A stretch of 64,000 nt of DNA from NCBI GenBank assembly GCA_016223165.1, contig JACRPO010000012.1, forward strand, positions 372,001 to 436,000, in the 5' to 3' direction. Under the pieces are notes generated by a model. That model saw only the letters and a program-made list of their open reading frames with translations, was not told where the DNA came from and made no database searches. Numbering within the stretch: position 1 is the stretch's first letter; every line of letters starts with the position of its first letter. The position numbers and the translations under genes are program-made. Origin of the DNA: Burkholderiales bacterium (GTDB lineage Bacteria; Pseudomonadota; Gammaproteobacteria; Burkholderiales; Burkholderiaceae_C). Positions 50,361 to 58,201 of the stretch are shown one piece after another.

Positions 50361-51518
50361 CTATCGCTGGGAGAAGCGCCGTCCGACCAACTCGCCCGCG
50401 ATGTTGACCTTCTGCAGGTCGATGTGGCCGCCGCCGATGCCCCACAGCCAGGCGTCGCGCATCTTCTGCTCCATCGGATAGTCCTTCGAATAGCCCACCG
50501 CGCCCATCACCTGCGCACCGTTGGCGACGACGCGGCGCACCGCTTCGTTGGCGAAGCACTTGGCGACGCTGGTGTCCAGCAGCGACGGCAGCCCGTTCTC
50601 GGCCGCCTGCGCAGCACGGTGGATGAGCAGGCGCGCCGCCTCGACGTCGATCTTCATCTCCGCCAGGCGCATCTGCACGGCCTGGAAGTCGACCAGCGGC
50701 TTGCCGAACTGCTGGCGCTCCTGCGTGTAGGCCAGTGCGATGTCGAGCGCGCCGGCCGCCACGCCGAGCGCACAGGTGGAGTTGCCGAGCCGTTCCATGT
50801 TGAAGCTGCGCATCAGGTCCTTGATGCCGCCGGCGGGCACGATGATGTTCTCGACCGGAACCTCCACGTCGTCTAGGTAGACCTCGGCGTTGTGGAAGCC
50901 GCGCACGCCCATGAAGTTCTCGGGCTTGCCGAACGACAGGCCCTTGGCGCCCTTCTCGAGGTAGACCGCGCCGACGCCGGCCGCGCCCGGCTTGTCGGCG
51001 AGCCGGCAGTACAGCACGTAGCCCTGCGCGTGGCCGGCGCCGCTGCACCAGCGCTTGACGCCGTTGATGACGATGCGGTCGCCGTTGATGACCGCGCGCG
51101 TCTTCAGATCGGTCATCGCGGTGCCGGTGTCGGGCTCGGACATCGACACCGAGACCATGATCTCGCCGCTGCACACCTTGGGCAGCACGCGCCGGCGGAT
51201 CGGCTCGGGCGCGCAGTACAGCAGGGTCTGCGTCGGCCCGCAGTTCGACTCGAACACCGGGAACGCGACCGCCGGCGAGACCTTGGCCAGCTCTTCGAGC
51301 ACGATCAGCGCGTCGACCTTGCCGGCGCCGAGGCCGCCGTATTCCTGCGGAATGTCGACGCCCAGGAAGCCGAGTTCCCCCATGCGCAGGCGCACGGCGT
51401 CGGGCACCGGCTCGGCGGTGCGCTCGCATTCCTTGGCCACCGCGGTCAGCTCCTGCTGGGCGAACCGCCGCGCGGCCTGCTGGAACTCGCGCTGCTGGTC
51501 GTTCAGCTCGAAGTCCAT
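50361..51518 (-). CDS. acyl-CoA dehydrogenase, diverged active-site region
   Basis: A 385-residue acyl-CoA dehydrogenase-fold protein, first gene of the minus operon. SMSEPDTGTAMTDL stands where TEPxxGSD is expected (Ser for Thr, Thr-Ala for Ser-Asp). The FAD helix RQQFGKPLVDFQAVQ is intact, but the GGxG stretch reads VMGAVGYS and the C-terminal block reads WGIGGGHIDLQK. It may have shifted substrate or be a partner subunit of the next dehydrogenase. The operator site at 51843 lies upstream. Confidence 0.92.
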   Translation of the reverse strand: MDFELNDQQREFQQAARRFAQQELTAVAKECERTAEPVPDAVRLRMGELGFLGVDIPQEYGGLGAGKVDALIVLEELAKVSPAVAFPVFESNCGPTQTLLYCAPEPIRRRVLPKVCSGEIMVSVSMSEPDTGTAMTDLKTRAVINGDRIVINGVKRWCSGAGHAQGYVLYCRLADKPGAAGVGAVYLEKGAKGLSFGKPENFMGVRGFHNAEVYLDDVEVPVENIIVPAGGIKDLMRSFNMERLGNSTCALGVAAGALDIALAYTQERQQFGKPLVDFQAVQMRLAEMKIDVEAARLLIHRAAQAAENGLPSLLDTSVAKCFANEAVRRVVANGAQVMGAVGYSKDYPMEQKMRDAWLWGIGGGHIDLQKVNIAGELVGRRFSQR

Positions 51519-51661
51519 GCCGCCCGCCTCGAGTCACCAGTCATGCTGCTTCTCGAGCCGCGTCCCTCGTCCGACAACGCCTTGCCGGCCGGGGGCGTCA
51601 TTACGAATCTTCGGCTCTTCACCACCCATGGACGCCATCGCGATGAACGCGCTTGCGTACT

Positions 51662-51799
51662 TCATCCTGTCGGGGAACATCCCTGTTGCACTGCGGGCCA
51701 AGCCTCCGCCCGCCCTCGCGGCCGCACGGGAAGCCTCCGTCCGCGCCCCTCCCCCGAGCCGCCGCCGGTCACGATCGCACGCTCGTTCTTCGAACTCAT
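51662..51799 (-). pseudogene. possible SDR gene remnant (N-terminus only)
   Basis: The minus strand from an ATG at 51799 reads MSSKNERAIVTGGGSGEGRG, which is an SDR start with a glycine-rich NAD(P) motif (isoleucine of GxGIG changed to glutamate). After about 20 residues similarity stops and the frame ends at residue 45. This looks like the relic of a lost SDR gene just upstream of the dehydrogenase operon. Chance similarity is possible. Confidence 0.35.
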
Positions 51800-51842
51800 G
51801 GGTCTGGGACGGGAGAGTCGAGCTGGGATCGCGAATCGACTT

Positions 51843-51857
51843 TCGAACGCTAGTTAG
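51843..51857 (-). promoter_or_regulatory. putative TetR-type operator O4
   Basis: On the minus strand it reads CTAACTAGCGTTCGA. It lies 325 bases upstream of the first dehydrogenase and 278 bases upstream of the ABC operon start codon, in the gap between them. The core AAC-N4-GTT and right flank match O3 and O5. Confidence 0.5.
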
Positions 51858-51969
51858 ACAATCGTTGCGCTAACCCTACACGCCGCAGATGGCTGCATCG
51901 ACTCGGGTATTCCCTCACCAACCTGCCCAAAAGCCGCGTCGGCCAACTTGTAGCTGGTGAAAGGCTCGA

Positions 51970-51998
51970 TTGACTCTAGATCGAACGCTTGTTAGAAA
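51970..51998 (+). promoter_or_regulatory. predicted promoter of the ABC transporter operon
   Basis: A -35 box TTGACT (51970-51975) and a -10 box TAGAAA (51993-51998) are 17 bases apart. Operator O5 lies in the spacer and over the -10, so a bound repressor would block polymerase. The leader would be about 130 bases. Confidence 0.45.
51981..51995 (-). promoter_or_regulatory. putative TetR-type operator O5 (ABC operon promoter)
   Basis: On the minus strand it reads CTAACAAGCGTTCGA. Its first twelve bases equal operator O2 upstream of the Bug gene at 8080. Confidence 0.55.
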
Positions 51999-52100
51999 CG
52001 CGATCTCACGCAAACTGTCGAGGCAAAGCGTCCGAGTAGGACGGTTTACACACAGTACCCCGATAGCGCCGTACGCAGGCCTGTGCGGCGCTGCCTTCCC

Positions 52101-52110
52101 CTAACGTTAG
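52101..52110. promoter_or_regulatory. short palindrome CTAACGTTAG before the ABC operon
   Basis: A perfect ten-base palindrome made of the same CTAAC/GTTAG half-sites but without the four-base spacer, 25 bases before the first start codon. It could be a degenerate or auxiliary site. Confidence 0.3.
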
Positions 52111-52134
52111 ACAGCCCCACGCTCGCCGCCCCGC

Positions 52135-52938
52135 ATGAACCAGCCGCTCCAGCCTTCGGCCACACCGGTCCTCGAATGCCAGGGCCTCGAGCGCCGTTTC
52201 GGCGGCCTGGTAGCCGTCACCGGCGTCGACGTGCGTATCGCCAAGGGAGAGATCTTCGGCCTGGTCGGGCCCAACGGCAGCGGCAAGACGACCCTGGTGA
52301 ACGCCATCATGGGCTTCTACCCGCCGCAGAAGGGCCGGATCGTCCTCGACGGCGTCGACATCACCGGCATGAAGCCGCACGTCGTCGCACGCCGGCACGT
52401 GGCGCGCACGTTCCAAAACCTGGCGCTCTTCAACGGCATGTCCGTGCTCGACAACATCCTGCTCGGGCGCCACGTGCACCTGGCGCCCGGGGTGCTGAAG
52501 ACGGCGCTGTACTGGTGGCTCGGCCAGCCGCAGGAAATCCGCCACCGGCGCGTCTGCGAGGAAATCATCGAGTTCCTGCAACTGCAGGGCGTGCGCGACG
52601 AACCGGTGGAGTCGTTGCCGATCGGGCTGAAGAAGCGCGTCGAGCTCGCGCGTGCGCTGGTGGCCGAGCCCAACTTCCTGATCCTGGACGAGCCGATGGC
52701 AGGCATGAACCAGGAGGAGAAGGAGTACATGGCGCGCTTCGTCCTCGACGCCCGCGAGGAGCGCGGCATCACCGTGCTGCTGATCGAACACCACATGGAC
52801 GTGGTCACCGGCATCTGCGACCGCATCATGGCGCTGAACTACGGCGAGGTCATCGGCACCGGGCTGCCGCGCGAGGTGGTGGCGAACCCGCGGGTCGTCG
52901 AGGCCTACCTGGGCAAGGGGCATCAGCATGCGGCGTGA
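52135..52938 (+). CDS. branched-chain-type ABC transporter ATP-binding protein (LivG-like)
   Basis: A 267-residue ATPase. Walker A is GPNGSGKTT (45-53), the signature region is LPIGLKKRVELARAL (LivG proteins lack a strict LSGGQ here) and Walker B is LILDEPMAGMN. It energises import by the two permeases at 54874 and 55769. It is first in an operon of eight genes and overlaps the acyl-CoA ligase gene by 11 bases. The presence of a ligase suggests the cargo is a carboxylic acid and not a branched-chain amino acid. Confidence 0.94.
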   Translation: MNQPLQPSATPVLECQGLERRFGGLVAVTGVDVRIAKGEIFGLVGPNGSGKTTLVNAIMGFYPPQKGRIVLDGVDITGMKPHVVARRHVARTFQNLALFNGMSVLDNILLGRHVHLAPGVLKTALYWWLGQPQEIRHRRVCEEIIEFLQLQGVRDEPVESLPIGLKKRVELARALVAEPNFLILDEPMAGMNQEEKEYMARFVLDAREERGITVLLIEHHMDVVTGICDRIMALNYGEVIGTGLPREVVANPRVVEAYLGKGHQHAA

Positions 52939-54871
52939 CGAGCTGGCCTCCGCGGCATCCGCCGCAACGCAGTGGGACCTGAACCCCCAGACCACGCTGG
53001 CGCGGTTGCTGGCCGTCAACGCGCAGCACCACGGCAAGCAGGTGGCGATGCGCGAGAAGGCGCTGGGCATCTGGCAGGAAACCACCTGGGCCGGCCTGCT
53101 CGACGAAGTGCTGGCCGTGGCGGCCGGGCTCGAGCAGCACGGCTTCGTCGATGGCGACTCGATGCTCGTGCTGGGCGACAACCGGGCCCGGCTGTACATG
53201 GGCATGCTGGCCGTCGGCGCGCTCGGTGGCTACGCGATGCCGGTCTACCCCGACGCCACGCCGGACGAAGTGCTGCACTTCGCCAGCGAGGCCAACGCGC
53301 GCTTTGCCCTGGCCGAAGACCAAGAGCAGGTCGACAAGCTGCTCGAGCTGCGCGAGAAGGCACCCTCGCTGCGCTGCATCGTCTACGACGACCCGCGCGG
53401 CCTGAACCACTACAAGGTGGACGGCCTGATGGGCTGGGAGGCGCTGCGCGAGGCGGGCGAGAAGCGCCTTGCCGCGGAGCCGGCGCTGCGCGAGTCGATC
53501 ATCGGGCGGTCGCGGCCGGAAGGCCCGGCGGTGTTCGTGCATTCCTCCGGCACCACGGGCAAGCCCAAGGGCGTGGTGCTGCAGCAGCGCAACGTGCTGG
53601 CCGGCGTGCGCAACGGCTTCAAGGGTGATGTCTTCCACTGGGAAGAGAGCATCCTCGCCTACCTGCCGATGGCCTGGATCGGCGACTTCGCCGTCACCAT
53701 GGCCGCCGGCGTCGCGCTGCGCTTCACGATCAACATCCCCGAGCGCTCGGAGACGGTGCTGCGCAACCTGCGCGAGATTGCGCCGACGCTGTACCTCGCC
53801 GCGCCGCGCAGCTGGGACAACATGCTCACCACCATCCGCGTGCGCATGGAGGACTCGACGCCGCTGAAGAAGCGCGTGTTCGACCATTTCGTCGACGTCG
53901 GCGTCGCGGTCGAGCGGCTCAAGCTCGACGGCAAGTCACCATCCGCATGGCAGCGCCTGCAGTGCCAGCTCGGCGAGTGGCTGGTGTTCGGGCCGGTGAA
54001 GGACCAGCTCGGGCTGAACCGCATGCGCGTGGCGCTGACCGGCGGCGAGGCGATGGGCGAGGACACGTTCCTCTTCTACCGCGCCCTCGGCATCAACCTG
54101 CGCCAGCTGTACGGCCAGACGGAGAGCAGCGCCTTCAATGCGGTACAGGCGGCCGACGAGGTGCGCCTGCACACCGTGGGCCGGCCGCTGCCGGGCGTGG
54201 AGTGCCGCATCGCCGACGACGGCGAGATCCTGCTGCGTTCGGAAAGTGTCTTCAGCGGCTACTTCCAGAACGAGGAAGCCACCCGCAAGACGCTGATCGA
54301 CGGTTGGCTGCAAAGCGGCGACGCCGGTTATGTCGAACCGGACGGGCACCTGGTGGTGCTCGGGCGAGTGGCCGAGGTCGTGCACACCGCCAAGGGCGAG
54401 CGCTTCATTCCGAACTACATCGAGAACCGGCTCAAGTTCAGCCCGTACGTCAAGGACGTCGCGGTGCTGGGCACCGGGCGCGACTACCTGTGCGCGATGG
54501 TCTGCATCGACATCGAGGCCGTAGGCCACTGGGCCGAGGTGCGGGGCATTCCGTACATCAGCTACGCCGACCTGTCGCAGAAGCCCGAGGTCTACGAGCT
54601 GGTCGCCAGCGCGATCCGGCGCGTCAATGAGGCGCTGCCCGAGGGGCTGCGCATCCGCCGCTTCGCGGATCTGCACAAGGAGTTCGACCCCGACGACGGC
54701 GAGATCACGCGCACGCGCAAGCTGCGCCGCAACGTCATCGAGGATCGCTACCGCGTGGTCATCGACGCGCTGTACGGCGGCGCCGAGACGGTTGTGATGA
54801 AGGCGCAGATCACCTACGACACCGGTGACACCGGCGTCATCGAGCGCACGCTCGCACTGAGAAATCTCTGA
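52928..54871 (+). CDS. AMP-dependent long-chain acyl-CoA ligase
   Basis: A 647-residue adenylate-forming ligase of the long-chain fatty acyl-CoA synthetase group. The phosphate loop is SSGTTGKPKG (206-215), and the YGQTES block and a GWLQSGDAGYVEPDGHL C-terminal hinge follow. It converts an acid to its CoA thioester with ATP. It lies between the ATPase and permease genes of an ABC importer and overlaps the first by 11 bases. Such gene order implies activation of the acid as it enters the cell (vectorial acylation), which is inference. Confidence 0.94.
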   Translation: MRRDELASAASAATQWDLNPQTTLARLLAVNAQHHGKQVAMREKALGIWQETTWAGLLDEVLAVAAGLEQHGFVDGDSMLVLGDNRARLYMGMLAVGALGGYAMPVYPDATPDEVLHFASEANARFALAEDQEQVDKLLELREKAPSLRCIVYDDPRGLNHYKVDGLMGWEALREAGEKRLAAEPALRESIIGRSRPEGPAVFVHSSGTTGKPKGVVLQQRNVLAGVRNGFKGDVFHWEESILAYLPMAWIGDFAVTMAAGVALRFTINIPERSETVLRNLREIAPTLYLAAPRSWDNMLTTIRVRMEDSTPLKKRVFDHFVDVGVAVERLKLDGKSPSAWQRLQCQLGEWLVFGPVKDQLGLNRMRVALTGGEAMGEDTFLFYRALGINLRQLYGQTESSAFNAVQAADEVRLHTVGRPLPGVECRIADDGEILLRSESVFSGYFQNEEATRKTLIDGWLQSGDAGYVEPDGHLVVLGRVAEVVHTAKGERFIPNYIENRLKFSPYVKDVAVLGTGRDYLCAMVCIDIEAVGHWAEVRGIPYISYADLSQKPEVYELVASAIRRVNEALPEGLRIRRFADLHKEFDPDDGEITRTRKLRRNVIEDRYRVVIDALYGGAETVVMKAQITYDTGDTGVIERTLALRNL

Positions 54872-54873
54872 CC

Positions 54874-55761
54874 ATGGACTGGGCCCTCTTCCTCGAACTG
54901 GCGATCAACGGCGCCCTCTCCGGGCTGATGTACTCGCTCGTCGCGCTCGGCATCGTGCTGATCTACAAGTCGTCTTCGGTGCCGAACCTCGCGCAAGGGG
55001 CGCTGGCGATGCTCGGCTCCTACGTCGTCCTGGCGGTCTTCGAAGCCACCAAGATGCCCATCCTGCTGGCGCTGCCGGTGGCGATGGCGGTGATGTTCGG
55101 CATCGGCATGGGCATCGAGCGCACCGCGCTGCGGCGGCTGGCCGGACGGCCGCTGGTGATGATCCTGATGATGACGCTGGCGCTGGACATCTTCGTGCGC
55201 GCCGCCACGCTGGTGGCCTGGGGCGGCACCAACCGCGTGCTGCCGCTGCCGATCTCGGTGGATCCGCTGTTCATCGGCCCGGTGCTGATCAACCGCAGCT
55301 ACGTCGCGGGCGGGGCGGTGGCGCTGCTGCTGTTCGGCTTCTTCGTCGTGTTCTTCCGCACCCGCATGGGCATCGTGCTGCGCGCGATCTCGGACGACTA
55401 CACCGCCTCGTGGTCGGTCGGCATCTCGGTCGAACGTGGCGTGGCCTTGTCTTGGGCGATGTCGTCTGCAGTCGCCACGCTGGCCGGCGCGCTCTGGGGC
55501 TCGATCCAGGGCGTGGACCAGTCGCTGTCGCAGCTCCTGCTGATGGGCATCACAGTGGCCGTGCTCGGCGGGCTTGACAGTATCGGTGGCGCCATTCTGG
55601 CCGGCGTGCTCCTGGGCGTGTTCCAAGGCGTGGCCTCGGGCTACCTCGACCGCCTGGTCGGCGGCGGCAGCCGCGAGCTGGTGGTCGCCGCGACCCTGGT
55701 GCTGACCATCCTGATCCGGCCGCACGGACTGTTCGGTCGGGAAGACATCCAGAGAATCTGA
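54874..55761 (+). CDS. branched-chain-type ABC permease (LivH-like)
   Basis: A 295-residue inner-membrane permease with about eight hydrophobic segments. GLMYSLVALGIVLIYKSS near the N-terminus and the C-terminal block LGGLDSIGGAILAGVLLGV are the LivH signature. It starts two bases after the ligase stop. With the LivM-like permease it forms the channel of the importer. Substrate unknown, presumably an organic acid. Confidence 0.94.
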   Translation: MDWALFLELAINGALSGLMYSLVALGIVLIYKSSSVPNLAQGALAMLGSYVVLAVFEATKMPILLALPVAMAVMFGIGMGIERTALRRLAGRPLVMILMMTLALDIFVRAATLVAWGGTNRVLPLPISVDPLFIGPVLINRSYVAGGAVALLLFGFFVVFFRTRMGIVLRAISDDYTASWSVGISVERGVALSWAMSSAVATLAGALWGSIQGVDQSLSQLLLMGITVAVLGGLDSIGGAILAGVLLGVFQGVASGYLDRLVGGGSRELVVAATLVLTILIRPHGLFGREDIQRI

Positions 55762-55768
55762 GAGCGCC

Positions 55769-56842
55769 ATGTTCTACCGTCAAGCCGGCACGTATCACAC
55801 CAACTACCGCAGCGACCGCCAGCTGTTCGCGATCCCGTTCGACCGCTGGCAGATCGGCGTGCTGCTGGTCGCCGCGCTGGTGCTGCCCGCCGTCGTCGGC
55901 TCCCTGTACATGAAGAGCTACGTCCTGCCGTGGCTCATCTGGACGGCGGCCGCACTCGGGCTCAACCTGATCCTCGGCTGGGCCGGGCAGTTCCACTTCG
56001 GCTATGCGGCGATCATGGGCATCGGGGCCTACACGGCGGTGCACGCGACGCTCAATCGCATCCCGTTCGAGATCGCGCTGGTGCTGGCCGGCGCGATGGC
56101 CACGATCATCGGCTGCGCCTTCGCGATCACGGCGCTGCGCGTGCGCGGCCTGTACCTCGCGCTGAGCACGCTGGCCCTGCAGTTCGTGATGGACTGGGTC
56201 ATCAACAAGGTGCCGGCGGTCAGCGGCGGCACGCAGGCCACGATCCAGGCGCCGCCGCTGCGGCTGCTCGGCACGCCGGTCACCTCGGACGCAGGGCTGT
56301 ACTACGTCGCGCTGGTGTGGTGCGTGCTGGTCACCGTCTTCATGCTCAACCTGCGCCGCACCGGCCTCGGCCGGGCACTGGTGGCGGTGCGCGAGAAGGA
56401 CTTCGCCGCCGCGGTCATCGGCGTCAACAGCTTCTATTACAAGCTGGTCGCGTTCGCGATGTCGTCCTTCATCGGCGGCATCAGCGGCGCGATCCTGGTG
56501 TTCTGCTTCTATCACGCGGTGACGCCGGAACAGTTCGCCGTCAACGTGTCGATCCAGGTGCTGGCGATGGTCATCGTCGGCGGCCTCGGCAGCGTTATCG
56601 GCTGCTACTTCGGCGTCGCCTTCATCCTGCTGCTGCCCGGCATCGTCTCCAACCTCATCTACGCCGGCGCGCAGGCGATGAACCTGAAGATCGGCATCGA
56701 GCTGCTGGCGCACATCCCGGCGTTCCTCTACGGGATCCTGATCATCGGGTTTCTCCTGTTCGAACCGCTCGGCCTGGCCAAGATCTACAACAACCTGCGC
56801 AACTACTTCATCTTCTGGCCCTTCGGGTATGCGCGGAAGTAG
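55769..56842 (+). CDS. branched-chain-type ABC permease (LivM-like)
   Basis: A 357-residue permease with eight to ten hydrophobic segments. LILGWAGQFHFGYAAIMGIG and the cytoplasmic loop RTGLGRALVAVREKDFAAAV are typical of LivM proteins. The N-terminal 25 residues are hydrophilic, longer than usual. It follows LivH by seven bases; the first binding-protein gene follows after 60. Confidence 0.94.
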   Translation: MFYRQAGTYHTNYRSDRQLFAIPFDRWQIGVLLVAALVLPAVVGSLYMKSYVLPWLIWTAAALGLNLILGWAGQFHFGYAAIMGIGAYTAVHATLNRIPFEIALVLAGAMATIIGCAFAITALRVRGLYLALSTLALQFVMDWVINKVPAVSGGTQATIQAPPLRLLGTPVTSDAGLYYVALVWCVLVTVFMLNLRRTGLGRALVAVREKDFAAAVIGVNSFYYKLVAFAMSSFIGGISGAILVFCFYHAVTPEQFAVNVSIQVLAMVIVGGLGSVIGCYFGVAFILLLPGIVSNLIYAGAQAMNLKIGIELLAHIPAFLYGILIIGFLLFEPLGLAKIYNNLRNYFIFWPFGYARK

Positions 56843-56902
56843 CGTCAGGCGTTCTGTCGTCGGGTTTCTTTCCTTCCCCAAACTCCATTCGAGGAGCGAA
56901 CC

Positions 56903-58147
56903 ATGTACCACAAGCTGAAACTGCTGCTCGGCGCCGCGGCGCTGGCGCTGACCGCGCAAGCGTCGTCCGCGGCGGAGCCCCTCCGCTTCGCGCTCTGCTA
57001 CGACCTCACCAAGGCCTACACCTTCATCACGCCGCAAGTGGCGCAGGCGGTGAAGGACTACGCCGCGCTGCTCAACCTGAAAGGCGGCATCGAAGGCAAT
57101 CCGATCGAGATCGTCGTGCAGGACCACGGCAACGAGCCGCAACGCGGCATCGAGTGCTACGAGCGTGTGAAGGGCCAGGCGATCACTGTCGATCTGTTGT
57201 CAACGCCGGTTTCGCGCGCGGTCCTGCCACGTGCGATGAAGGACGGCAAGGTCATGATCCAGGCACTCGTCGGTCGCGGCGATGCGGTCGACGGCGACGT
57301 CTTCAAGTGGGTCTATCCGCTCGGTCCCACGTACTGGGGCCAGGCTGCGAACATCGTCGGCAGCTTCAAGAAGCAGGCCGGCGGCAACCTCAAGGGCAAG
57401 AAGATCGCCTTCCTGTACATCGACTATCCATTCGGCCAGGAGCCTATCCCGGTGATGAAGGAGTTGCAGAAGCGCGAAGGCTTCGAACTCGAGCTGTTCC
57501 CGTACCCCCTGCCGGGCAGCGACCAGTCGTCGGCGTGGTCGCAAATCCGCCGGTTCCAGCCGGACCTCATCGTCCATTGGGGGTTCTCGGCGATGCATGT
57601 GGTTGCCGCCAAGGAAGCCAAGCGCAACGGCGTGCCGCTCGACCGCCTCGTCAGCGTCAACTGGTTCAACGAGGTCGACCTGAACAACATCGGCCTGGAG
57701 GCCGCCAAGGGAATCCGCCGTTCCACGACGGTCGTCAGCGGCACCGACCACCCGCTGGTGAAGGACATCCTGGCGCAACTCTACGACAAGGGCAAGGGCA
57801 ACGGCGACCGCAAGTTCGTCAGCGACATCTACTACACGACCGGCCTCGCCATCTACGCGCCGATCTTCGAGGCGGCGCGCCTCGCGCTCAAGGCCGACAA
57901 GAGTGCCCTGACCGCCGAGCGCATGCGCAAGTCGCTCGAGAGTCTGCGCGACTACGACGCCGGTGGCCTGCTGCCGCCGCTCACCGTCACTGCCAAGGAT
58001 CATGGCGGCGGCGGCAAGACGCGCATCGAGAGATGGGACGGCACGAAGTGGGTGGTCGAGTCCGACTGGGGCGCTGACTACACCGACGTTGTCTGGAGCA
58101 CCGTCAAGCAGCACTCTGCCGAGTTCGCCAAGTCCACCGGACAGTGA
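56903..58147 (+). CDS. ABC transporter substrate-binding protein (branched-chain type)
   Basis: A 414-residue periplasmic binding protein. The signal peptide LLLGAAALALTAQASSA|AE is clear, and GIEGNPIEIVVQDHGNEPQR lies in the first lobe. GAGGAG lies upstream of the ATG. It shares long stretches with the next gene (for example DHGNEPQRGI, HPLVKDIL, KDHGGGGKTRI), so the two are tandem paralogues. Ligand is an unknown acid, possibly a different one for each copy. Confidence 0.92.
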   Translation: MYHKLKLLLGAAALALTAQASSAAEPLRFALCYDLTKAYTFITPQVAQAVKDYAALLNLKGGIEGNPIEIVVQDHGNEPQRGIECYERVKGQAITVDLLSTPVSRAVLPRAMKDGKVMIQALVGRGDAVDGDVFKWVYPLGPTYWGQAANIVGSFKKQAGGNLKGKKIAFLYIDYPFGQEPIPVMKELQKREGFELELFPYPLPGSDQSSAWSQIRRFQPDLIVHWGFSAMHVVAAKEAKRNGVPLDRLVSVNWFNEVDLNNIGLEAAKGIRRSTTVVSGTDHPLVKDILAQLYDKGKGNGDRKFVSDIYYTTGLAIYAPIFEAARLALKADKSALTAERMRKSLESLRDYDAGGLLPPLTVTAKDHGGGGKTRIERWDGTKWVVESDWGADYTDVVWSTVKQHSAEFAKSTGQ

Positions 58148-58161
58148 GATCGAACAACCAA

Positions 58162-58181
58162 GCACCGGCACGAGCCGGTGC
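58162..58181 (+). terminator. intercistronic hairpin between the two binding-protein genes
   Basis: A perfect eight-base stem, GCACCGGC and GCCGGTGC, with the four-base loop ACGA lies 14 bases after the first stop codon. No T tract follows. It may protect the upstream mRNA or lower downstream expression, as in other operons with abundant binding proteins. Confidence 0.5.
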
Positions 58182-58201
58182 CCGAACCAGGAGCACCTGA
58201 C

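Larger units (their letters stand above)
51519..52134. other. divergent intergenic region between dehydrogenase and ABC operons
   Basis: These 616 bases hold no intact gene. The left part contains a probable remnant of an SDR gene (51662-51799, minus). The right part holds two full CTAAC-N4-GTT elements (51843-51857, 51981-51995), a short related palindrome (52101-52110) and a predicted promoter for the ABC operon. The right half is visibly more AT-rich than the flanking genes. Confidence 0.55.

Noticed and set aside
51629..51873. Plus-strand frame starting MDAIAMNALAYF in the 616-base gap
   Set aside because: No motif or ribosome site; the second half is arginine/serine-rich and runs through operator O4.
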